From Lanius collurio (taxonomy: Eukaryota > Chordata > Aves > Passeriformes > Laniidae): 64,000 nucleotides of DNA. Shown piece by piece: positions 54,183 to 64,000 of this stretch; positions within the stretch are counted from its first letter, which is position 1, and every line of letters begins with the position of its first letter. The translations under genes were made by a program, and so were the position numbers. The notes under the pieces were generated by a model. That model was not told the origin of the DNA and made no database searches. It worked only from the letters and a program-made list of their open reading frames with translations. The stretch spans positions 13,751,647-13,815,646 of the forward strand of contig JACBWW010000018.1 of NCBI GenBank assembly GCA_020086605.1, read 5' to 3'.

Positions 54183-54887
54183 GGTTTTGCTCCTGTGCTC
54201 ATAAAGAAAATTATAAAAGCACAGGACAATCACAACCCATCCTTGGAGAAACAGCTTATTTCTCCATTGTCTCACATACATTATCGTTCACAACCCAGGA
54301 AGCCTATCAATAACCACGAACAAATACCATATGTTGTTTTATTCTAGCATGTAATAATATTCAGCTTTTCCCCTTTTCAATGTAAACACATCGTTGTCAG
54401 GAGAAACACTATTGCAGTGTTTGTGGTGCAAATGCCCGCCCTGACCTGGGTTGTGGAAGGAAGCTACACGCTTGCAGAGCTGAAAATCACAATTCAGAGA
54501 TCTTTTTTAAGTCCTTCACAGGCAGAAAATGTAATGCTTCTCCAGACAAAGGCAGATGTATTTACTGCACCACACCGGCTCCATCACAAGCAGCAAGGAC
54601 TTAAATCTTCACAGATACCTGGGTTTTGCAAAGTCTCCCAGGACATGAACCTGAACCAAAAGGATGGATGTCAAGCTCTGATGGAAAGACATGAGGGATA
54701 ACACTTAGGAAGAGAAAAATGACTTGAAAAGAGAACACTGAAATATTATCTTGACCACAAGAGAACAACTTGCAATTCAAGCCCAATTACTTCTTCCAGC
54801 ACTTAAGGTGAAATTGTTTTGGCAGTGCACAATGCTGAGAAGCTGATTGACATGATCTAGCATTTCATGGACATAACCTGGCCCAAG

Positions 54888-54913
54888 TTTTTTTTTTTGT
54901 TTTTTTTTTTTTT
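54888..54913. repeat. Poly(T) tract
   Basis: Twelve T residues, one G, then about thirteen more T residues. Confidence 0.75.
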
Positions 54914-55950
54914 AAAGCAAGTACCTATAAATCTACACAAATACACTTAGTTCTATTTCATCCTATCCAAAAAATCCTGTTACTGGAGAAGGAAAGAAGG
55001 AGCATAGGAGTTCAAAGCTACCTGAAAAAAAATCCTGCCTCAACTCTACTGCGATTTGTGCAAAATAAACAGGTTTTCCTAGATTTCAGTGCTGAGCATG
55101 TACTTGGAGAACCACTTATTTGAGGTCCTTGGCCAGTAGCTGAGTGACAATCAGCTTTGATTGTTAACCTGCCACTGCCACACCAAAACTGAGGCTGTGA
55201 CAGCAAACCCCAGTCCATGCTGTAAGTTGTTGAAAGAGATTTTCTGCAGGATTTTGGGCCCTTTTGGCTGATGTCAGTCAAGCTGCTTCAGGTTTATGTC
55301 CCACAGTGACTGAATTATTTCTGCAACAGGCTGCAAGGCTTAATCAAGGCAGCAGAGATTAGCTGTGCCACAAAGCTAATTCCCCCCAGACTTTCTCCAC
55401 TAATGGAGGAGCTCCCAGCTCAGATTTTGCAGCATGGGTCATATGAGCAGCCTGGTCATGGCCACCACCCTTGAAAGGCTCAGAAATATCAGGATGTAAA
55501 GTTTGAGCCTATCTCTATTTTAAACCCCACAGGAATTCTTCTTACCTGACTTTCCTCTGGTTTTGCTGCAGTTAGAGTGGCCCATGGTTCAGTGCCACCC
55601 TGCTGCCCATGGGAATGAAAGATCCTCCAGAGGAAGGAAATACAGCATGGGCAAGTTAGCAAGCAGATTATGCCTTCACTGTGGGAGCATGGAACTGCCA
55701 CCTCTCAGCCCCAGGTCAGTAAAGGATGTCTCTCCTCAAATGCTGAAAATCCATGTTTCCCTAAAAACCAAATTGCAATTTTGCCTTCTAACCTGCTGAA
55801 ATAAACACGGAGCTTCAGGGTCCTTCTCACTTCCTCCAGCTCCCAGGGTCACACATCCCACTCTTCACTTAGACTTTATTTAGCACATCGTCTGGCATCC
55901 ATTCCTCCAAAAACAGAAGGGGACATGTTTCAGATCACCACTCTCCCTTT

Positions 55951-56160
55951 CACAGAGAGGTAGAATGGCTTGGGTTGGAAGGGATTTGAAACATCATCCA
56001 GTTCCAAGCCCCCTGCCATGGGCCAGGACATCTTCCACTACACCAGGCTGCTCCAAGCCCCATCCAACTTGGCTTTGGACACTGCCACGGATGGAGCATC
56101 CACAGTTTCTCTGGGCAACCTGTGCCAACACCTTACCACCCTCACCAACTTCCCCCCACT
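55951..56160 (-). mobile_element. CR1 LINE 3' fragment
   Basis: AGAATGGCTTGGGTTGGAAG begins the classic antisense CR1 3' end. It continues with CCCCTGCCATGGGCCAGGAC, CCAACTTGGCTTTGGACACT and TTTCTCTGGGCAACCTGTGC. Similarity fades after about 56160. The order of motifs matches the copy at 11.0 kb. Confidence 0.9.
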
Positions 56161-58071
56161 TTAGGGCACAGTCCCTCTCCATAGCATCCTTGAGTGCCTA
56201 GTCTTTCCCTGAACAGAGCTTTCCATGTCCACTTCCATGCACAACATTTATGAAGCATCCTGGCTTATCTGTCAGAGAAATAACATTTGATGCAGTGCCA
56301 CTGAATGGAGTGATTTGTCAAGGTAACTGCAATGGGAGGACAGAGCAGTGCTGGGAGCTAATGTATTACTGTCCTGATAGATTCATGTTCTTAAATTGAT
56401 GGCTGACTTTGCTGGACCTCTCAGTGAAAAAACTGCCTGGGCCATTGAAAATGCCATGTTAAAAATATTAGTATTTATCACTTACAGGGTGCTTTATAGC
56501 CTTGGATCTATTTACAAAAATTAACCAACAGATCTCCTCCAGTTTCTGTGGTGACAACTCCGCATAACTAACATTACTCACATCTTACAGAAGGGGAAAT
56601 ATGAAGGCCTCATAAACTGGCTGAGTACACACAGATCTGACTAAACACTCCAAGAGTAACAGGAAAAGTGCACATGAGGCATAAACCTCTAAACATCAAA
56701 CTACAATGAAAAGATTGGTCAGAAACTACATTAAATTCTGTTTTCTCCCAAAGGAATGTGGAAATATGCCCTTTGTTTCTAGAGATGTGATTCCATACTT
56801 CTAAATTGGGAACAAGCGTAGGAAATCTGAATTGTTGGTGTTTACCTGGTGTCACAATCCAAATCCTATTTCAGATGTGCCATTGACCTTTTTGCTTATT
56901 AGTACCATATATCACAGCAATTCAGTGAAAAAAAACAGTGCAGTATCTGGAAATTATTTAAAGTTCATTTATTTTGTAACTTTTGTGTCAGTCCTAGAAC
57001 TTCACAGCAGACAATCCCTTCCTTCAGAGATATCCTCACCAGTACCACATTTGCAAGTAGCAAGCCTGTTTTGAGAATAGATTATAAACAAGCATCCTGG
57101 CAAAGCCCAACCTCCCTTGACTCCCTTGAAAGTGACTCTTTCTAAGCAGAAAAATGGAAAATGAGTCTTCCTTATAGGCTATCAAAGCACTGGCAGCACT
57201 GCAGAGCTGTTGGTACAAGTTCCTCTTCAGCACCTGATTTCAAAACTGAGTTGTGCTCCAGGGAACTCCCACACACCAGTACAAGTGCTGTTTGTATTAC
57301 TCAGGAAAATAATGAGGTAATTTCTCCTTCACCTTGTCCTTCCAGCTGTCATTGCCTGCAGAGGCCATTCTCCTCTGTGGTGTTCCTGGCTGTTCACAGG
57401 TGCTTGCAGAAGAGCTCTGGGAGCTGACATTATCTCTGCCTGGCACTTCCCTCTGCTGTTTTCCCTTTTCAAAATGCCGTAGTCCTATTAATGGCGAGGA
57501 ATTGAAAGCAGACAAAGGGGACATTGTACTACAGCCTAAGTGGTCTCCAAAATGGGAACTAAACACCTGAAATTCCATGTGTGCTTTTGATAAACCCTGG
57601 GTGCCCCAAATGAAAATAAGCGACACAGTATTTTTGACATTTGCAAAGCAAACTACTGAATGGCCCAGCCTTCCTTATCTTTAATGTTAATACTGACTTC
57701 CCTTAATCCCCACTCTTGAAAAATGCATCAGGCATATGTCTCTGTTTGCAGAGGACAAAACCCAAACCAGTCAGCCCAGAATAGCTTTGATCTTATTTAT
57801 TGAAGTTGACTTTGTGAAATATGTTCCTTTTAAAACTCGGTTATTAGAAGTTCAGAATAATGAGACCATTAAAATAACTTAGCACAGACTGGGATCAATT
57901 AAAATAAATGGGTAGGAATAAGGACTTTAAGAACAAGTTGCTTCATCAGGGAATTCAGCACTCAGCTGTGTCTACCTTGGCTTCAGTCTTTGCCACATGT
58001 ATATTCATAGTGCCTTGATTCAGAGTTATACACAGCTGAATGTCTTGGTTATTGGATCAACTCAAATGTAC

Positions 58072-58085
58072 TTTTTTTTTTTTTT
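58072..58085. repeat. Poly(T) homopolymer
   Basis: Fourteen T residues, seen directly. Confidence 0.7.
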
Positions 58086-58710
58086 CAAGATAGAAAGACT
58101 GCTTTTTCAAAACAGAGTGTGTGCCAGTTCACTATCAATGAATCTTTAGTGGTCTCTTTTCTTTTTTAGGCCAGATGGAATTGCTGTACCAGATCTCTGT
58201 GTATATAAACCTACGCTTTAGTTTGTTTTGATCCAGTAAATCAGGTATTTAAGGATAGACTATAAACAGGGCTGAATGCCTTTCTGTGGGATTTGGGGAA
58301 TTTAACCTCCCTTTGTTAAAAATTGTAACCAAAGTCCTGAACTGAATAGGGATGAACAAGCTTAACTGGAGTTTTTAGCTCACCAGATGTGTTGCTTTCT
58401 TCTCAAACTAGAGCTAAATCTATAGAAGGGGAGACATTGCTGAATATACCTTGCACAAAGAGAATTTTTTCTGATGAAATATAAGCCTAGATTGGAAACC
58501 ACTTATCAGCATGAAGAAGGAATCCAGAAAAAAAAAATACAGAAGGAAAAGAAAAAAAACTTGTAATAGGTGCACAGTCTCTCTTGTGGCTTGAAAGTAG
58601 GTAGAAGTTCTTTCTTTTCTGTTTACATTATAAATAGTAGAAAAACTTTGCAGGAGTTCTTCAACAGCTGAATATTTCCATATCTCAGACCCAGCATCTT
58701 TCCATTTCAG

Positions 58711-58727
58711 AAAAAAAAAAAAAAAAA
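58711..58727. repeat. Poly(A) homopolymer
   Basis: Seventeen A residues, seen directly. Confidence 0.7.
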
Positions 58728-58910
58728 TTGGATTAATGCACATATGGGCATTCAGGAGAGCCCAGTGAGACTTGAGCTTAGTCACTGACTTTCAGTACAA
58801 GGAGTCAAACAACCAGACCCAGTTATTTTGCCCATTTCTTGTGACCCTTTTGTTTGTTATTTGGTATAATCCTACTGTCCCATGACTGCCTTTCTGTGCC
58901 ATGAAGAAAT

Positions 58911-58975
58911 GTTCCAGCCCAGGCTGGATGGGGCTTCGAGCAACCTGGTCTAGTGGAAGCTGTCCCTGCCTTTCC
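58911..58975 (+). mobile_element. Short CR1 LINE fragment
   Basis: CCCAGGCTGGATGGGGCTTC followed by GAGCAACCTGGTCTAGTGGA is CR1 in sense orientation. It lacks the usual 3'-terminal microsatellite, so this copy is truncated at both ends. It is the only clear + strand CR1 in the window. Confidence 0.8.
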
Positions 58976-59159
58976 TGTGCATTTTTAAGAAGATACATTT
59001 GTTTTAAGTGTACTTCAGCTTGATTTTACAAAGCCATTGCTTTCCACTAGTCTCCAGTTGTCCATCTACACCAGGCTTTGTTGAAAGGGCTTCCAACCTT
59101 ATTATCAGAGTGTTTTCAGTAACTGCCTAAGTATGAATGTCATCTGAGCAGGAACTTTG

Positions 59160-59470
59160 CATCACGAGAAATTGCATCTCAATAAAAAGCTTTCAGCAAT
59201 TTGCAGCTCTCCAAGGCACAGAGTTATTAATGTATTAGAGCATGCTAGTTAAGCAAGGTAATTAATATATCTCTGAGCATTAGGTATGCATGGCCAACTC
59301 TGATAGCTGTCAGCAAAACATAATCTAGGTAATTTCTAGCACATAAATTGAATGCACTTTTGAAAAACAATTTCTAATTATGAAGACTAATTAATTTTGG
59401 GGAAAAGCTTGCTTTTGTTTAATTTGAACAATAAATTTAATTATGATAACAAACACCCAGTGGACAAACC
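59160..59470. promoter_or_regulatory. Candidate conserved non-coding element, TAAT-rich
   Basis: A dense cluster of ATTAAT, TAATTAATAT, CTAATTATG and ACTAATTAATTTT motifs in non-repetitive AT-rich sequence. It resembles homeodomain-bound enhancers. Inferred from texture only. Confidence 0.3.
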
Positions 59471-62400
59471 TTTCTGAAGAACATTATCTCTGTCCACAAA
59501 TAATCAGTTTTCTTTTATTTAAAACCTGATCCTGTTATGTTACCAAGAAAAAAAATAACTGCTTTTTGCAAACACCAACATGATTTCCTGTGTCATATTT
59601 AGGGATACATCTGGTATTAAACTCACTTGCAATGGTGCCAACTGCATACACAGTGAGGTATCACAACCTGCCTGATGCTCAAAAGTGTGAGAGATTCAGT
59701 ACCACAGGCAAGTGATAAAAACCAAGTGGTTGAAATAGAAGTTATTTTTTTTATTATCAGCTTCCAGCAGCCTGGGTAGTGCATAGAAAGCAGTGGAACA
59801 AGACCAAGGGAAAAAACTGAGCTGTGCCAAAATGCCTTTTTTTCTCCTCAGGACAGCAGTCACCCTTAAAAACTGGCAAGGTGGGAACCAAACCCTGTCG
59901 TTTTTTCCTCCCCCTTGCATTCAGTAACACTCTGTTCATCCTCTCATGGCTGGAACACAGCAGGTATTTTGGCGGTCCCAGTGCCAGCCCCTTGAGTAGA
60001 AGTTGCTGGTGAGCCCTTTCCAAATAAAGCTGAGTCTGTAACAGTCAGACTCTCGGCTCTCCCAGTACTTCCCTGTGTTTTCCCTGTGTTCTCCTCTCCC
60101 CTGAGCAATAGGTGTGGACTCTGGAGTGGGAGACTTAGTCCTTCACCACAACACAGCAGATATTCTACTGAGAGTAGAGGGCGTAGGGAGGAGTGAGCAC
60201 TGATACAAAAGGCTGATGGAAAAAACCTGCTTCCGTGGTTGGGAACAAGCTGTGCACCCTTTGGCAAAGGAGGAGAAACCCTGGATCTGCACAGGCATGC
60301 ACCTGATGTCCAGGGAAAGCAGCACTGCCCCCTGCAAGGGTCACCCTCCTCTCCTGCAGCTGTCGTCGATACAGGGCTGTGCCATGCAGGACCACGGCCA
60401 CCACTGGGGAGGGACCAGGCTCTCCTGTGCTTCCCGGCACTCCTCAAGCACGGGCAGGTGACAGTGATGTCACACTGCCACTGACCAGCTGGGAGTGCTG
60501 GTCAGAAATACAGATCCTACTAGCCAGGTGATTTTTGCTCCCTCTTTTCTCCTGCCTGCAAGCTGCTCACCACACAGCAGTTACACTGTGATGACCACGA
60601 GGCAGTTTTCAAAATAAAATATCCTGCTTTGCCCACGGCAGAGAGTTGTTTTTATTGACTCTGAAATGTTACACTCCTCCCTCGTTTGTTCTCATGGGAT
60701 TTGAGATTAGAAAGTGAAGTTAAAGCAGCCAGTTAAAATTGCTGAGATCTGGAAAGGGAACAGCGCAAGAAGCACGGATTCCCCTGAAGAAGGACAACAA
60801 GCCTTTGAAGTCTTTTTCCTTTGCTCAGCCATCTGACTTGTGTGCAATTCATGGCCCCTGGGGTTAAGATTTGCATCCCAAAAGAAAAACTTGAAAAGCA
60901 GCTGGTTTGAGGCACTCATGCTTAGAATCCAGAGACTTCACAGGCTTCATGGAGCGCTGCATCACATTTCTCCGAGGCCTCTGTAACCTTGGTGCTAAGG
61001 AGTTACTCCTGTCACAAACCCTTCATGCAGCGCTGAGTCAGGTGAAACATCAGCAGGGATGTGGCAAACCTGCTTACTCTTATTTTTCTTCATGATCATT
61101 GCTTTCCCTTGCTGAGTACCTGGCTTATCAGGGCAAGTTCTTCACGAAGGAGTGCTTCAGCAATGAGACATGCACTCAGATGCACTCAGATGACATAGGA
61201 GAAGCCACAAAACTATTAAAATAAAATAAAGGGAAAGAGAACGGGGAACTTGATATGCCTGAATTTCTGCTAAAGACAGCTTGGAAGCACATAGGGCCTT
61301 TAAAAGACTTGAGATGAAATGCAATCTTGACTTTGAAGTACTGCATATGTGAGCTAGGGATCATCCTGATGGAAAGACTGATACATCCTCTGCCCTCCCT
61401 CAAAAACTTTCTTCTCATATTTATTGTTTTACCTCCTGCTGCATTAACCCCATCACAGCTGGAGCTTTCTGAGCGCTATTCCTAGGAGTGAACTCAAGAA
61501 GAATTGTCTGGTTTGCTGTTCTCATATTTAGTTACAGGGGTAAAGAAAGGACTGGATTTGGGTAGTGCTTTTTAGTTATTCCAGCTCTCAGCTGGTCTCA
61601 GGAAAGTCACCACAGAGGGTGGTGTGAAAATCTCCCAGAAACACCAGAGCCCCAGTCAAATAAGAAATTTAACAGCTGATCAAGCCAAGAAAACTTGTTT
61701 GGTAAAGAGGAGAATAGGATCAGTATGTGTCAAATCCAGCTGGGTAAGTCTGCTGATCTGTGGGGCTTCTGAAACCCTGACAAGTAAACCTGTGAGGGAA
61801 GGCTGGGCAATATAAGAGATAGCTGAGCAAAGACACTCATTGTGACAGAGTAGCCTCATTGTCAGACAAATCAGAGCATCAGTAACTGCAGCAGTAAGAC
61901 AAATCTAACAGAAAACCATTTGGAAAAGACCGAGAGCAAATAGAAAAAGGAAAATTCTGCAAACGCTTGGCACAAAACATCATCATCCTGATACCACAAG
62001 TGAAGGCAACAGAAATGAGCAAAATTTCTGTCACTCTGCAGAATTCAGAGCCCTGCAGCTACCAGCTCTTCTCACGGGAGCAGGGAATCCCTGCAGAGGC
62101 ACAAATAGCAGCATCTGGCTCTGGGTTGAATTCCCAAGGTCATTTTTAAGCAGAGCAAGAATTTAGCTGCTGCAGCGACTTGAAATGCTGTACAAAGCAC
62201 CACGTTGGGCCGGCAGAAGCCCATGCATTGTGCCCACGCAGAGCTGTGCCAGGGAGGAGCAGTACAAGGGACAGAGGGTGCCACATTCAGGGAAGCCCTC
62301 CTGCTCTCTCCCCTCACTGGAGCACTATGACACTGCCAGTTCACAGCTCCAGCAGCACTGAATGGGCTGCAAGGAGCCTGTCCATCCAGGCACGTACCCA

Positions 62401-64000
62401 GGAATACACTGTGGGGGTGGAAGGAGATGAAGGATGAAGATTTTATCATTAGGACTGTAATTGCATTTAATCATTTCACATTATAACCGAGTAAATGGCT
62501 TTAAGGTCACTGCCCTACCGAGGATCTGCTGTACAGGGAGTGCTGAGACTTGACTGCTTTTGATGAAAAGTCCCTTCAGTTACAAGATTCTTGGAAAATG
62601 TCTGGTTTCAAGAAAGCGTTTTCTGATTGAAAGCACAGTGCAGGGCAATTCCAGCCAGCATTAACTGTGAGATCTCCTTTCTGTAGAGCATGGACCCAAG
62701 GCACAGGAGGTGATTTTCACCAGAGAGTCTACAGCAAAGCAAACGGCAGGAGGAGAATCCTGACTGCAGTGTTTGTTTCATGTGCACAGGGTGATTCTCA
62801 TTAGTGACAAAGTCATTGTTTAACATAATCTTTATCTTCTCCTTGCAGAGAAAATTGGTAAATGGCCAAAGGTTTTGCTTCCCACCCATCCACTTGGTCC
62901 CAAAGCCACCTTAAATTTTTTCATTGGCTTTCCTGCTCAACTCTCCCACCACAGGATTTGTATGCTTCATAAAAATTAATGAATTAACTCTGCCAGCAGC
63001 TCTATGACAACAGAAATACTTCCCCCACACTACAGACTTGCACTGGATATCCACTATAGAGCATGGGAGTCTCATGGATTTCTAGGGTGCCTGATATTTT
63101 TATGCTCTGAGAGCAGTTCCAAGAAAATTCTGTTGAAGACACAAATAAGAAATACTGGGAATAAAGATGTGATTTTTCTCCATCCTATTAGTTAGACACC
63201 TAACAGAAGCTAAATTAGGCCTTTATTTGTTCTAACCTTCCTCTGCAGTCTCTAAAGAGAAGTGAAGCAACTTGTGTCCACCTGGCAGTGCAATACCCAC
63301 CCTGGGTCTCCTTTCTGCATATACTTTCCTCGTAAGTGTGGAATGAGTTTTCTGAAATGGAATAATGAGCGTACTTCCAACAGATTTTGTGGTTCAGCTC
63401 CCTCTAGCTCAGCACTATTTTGTTGCTCTTACAGAGTCAACAGAGCTTCCAAATGGACAGGCTGCAGTGCAGAGTCCCTGTTATTGCTGTGGAGTACTTG
63501 TGTGCCTTTAGTTTTGATACTGCACAAGCCTACAATAAAATGTCAGTCTGTGCTCCAACACACTGGTAATTATGAAGGAGCTACTTATCTGTCTAATGAA
63601 AGAGTGATGAGGATAATAAGAAGATCTGGCCTGTGATACCATTCATTTATCACAAAGATGTTAATTAAATTTTGTTCAATCTTTGATGGTCTGGCTATTT
63701 GCAAAGGAAGGCACTCACTATTTCTGGCCATGAATGTAAGGTGTGGTCTCCAGCAAGGAGGCAAAAGTACTTTTTTCCTCAATAAGCATTTTTTTTAGCT
63801 CTGGATGTACATATGCCAAGCCATGGTTTGAAGAAGCACATGAGGGCAGCAAGTGCCTGTGTGACAGGAATCATTACCCAAGTTGCAAATGCAAGAAACT
63901 CAGCATGCAAAAGAAATGCATGGAACAGCCCCCACTTCTTCCCTGGAAACACAGACCCAAGGAGCCACTTGCAAAGCCTTAGATCTTGAGTGGCTGCAGC
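59471..64000. other. Intergenic, no gene recognised
   Basis: Mixed sequence with no supported exon, RNA gene or element. A slightly GC- and CpG-richer part lies at about 60170-60480 and carries several overlapping chance frames (up to 167 codons, - strand). None of them resembles a known protein. Confidence 0.5.

Larger units (their letters stand above)
56161..58910. other. Intergenic, nothing recognised
   Basis: No supported exon. It contains a T run at 58072-58085 and a 17-A run at 58711-58727. Confidence 0.5.

Noticed and set aside
59944..60447. A 167-codon - strand frame
   Set aside because: Locally GC-richer sequence with several overlapping frames on both strands and no recognisable domain.

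Overview
The window looks like a piece of bird nuclear genome. It has long, mostly non-coding sequence of moderate GC, introns with GT..AG boundaries, 3'-end fragments of CR1 LINEs (the dominant avian retrotransposon), a class II (beta-like) endogenous retrovirus remnant, and no mammalian Alu or L1. I see no prokaryotic features: no operons, ribosome-binding sites or CRISPR. Most open frames on either strand are chance frames in non-coding DNA, and I left them out.

Only one protein-coding gene is recognisable: the 3' end of FGF12 (FHF1, an intracellular fibroblast growth factor homologous factor), on the + strand. The layout is the end of intron 3 (1-7046), the 199-bp exon 4 (7047-7245), intron 4 of about 8.7 kb (7246-15967), and the last coding exon 5 with its stop codon (15968-16086). 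A 3' UTR follows, with candidate poly(A) signals near 16455, 16476, 17411 and 18218. Joined through the phase-1 intron, the two exons encode the C-terminal 105 residues: most of the second half of the beta-trefoil core plus the FGF12-specific tail.

From about 18.2 kb to the end I found no convincing exon, so I read it as a gene desert downstream of FGF12. It holds CR1 fragments (30.6, 54.1, 56.0 and 58.9 kb), homopolymer and microsatellite tracts, a 51-bp tandem duplication at 28.6 kb, a CpG-enriched patch at 33.5-34.1 kb, a roughly 95-bp tandem array rich in GTAAGT motifs at 42.0-42.4 kb, and several AT-rich stretches with many homeodomain-type TAAT motifs that could be conserved enhancers.

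The most unusual region is 49.2-51.8 kb. Three different minisatellites (units of about 10, 15 and 22 bp) are interleaved there. They run to within 10 bp of a 213-bp LTR-like element with TGTTA...TAACA ends on the + strand. Immediately after it comes a decayed retroviral gag remnant on the - strand. This composite is the best candidate for something not yet described, but it looks like repeat biology and I see no sign of a new gene system.
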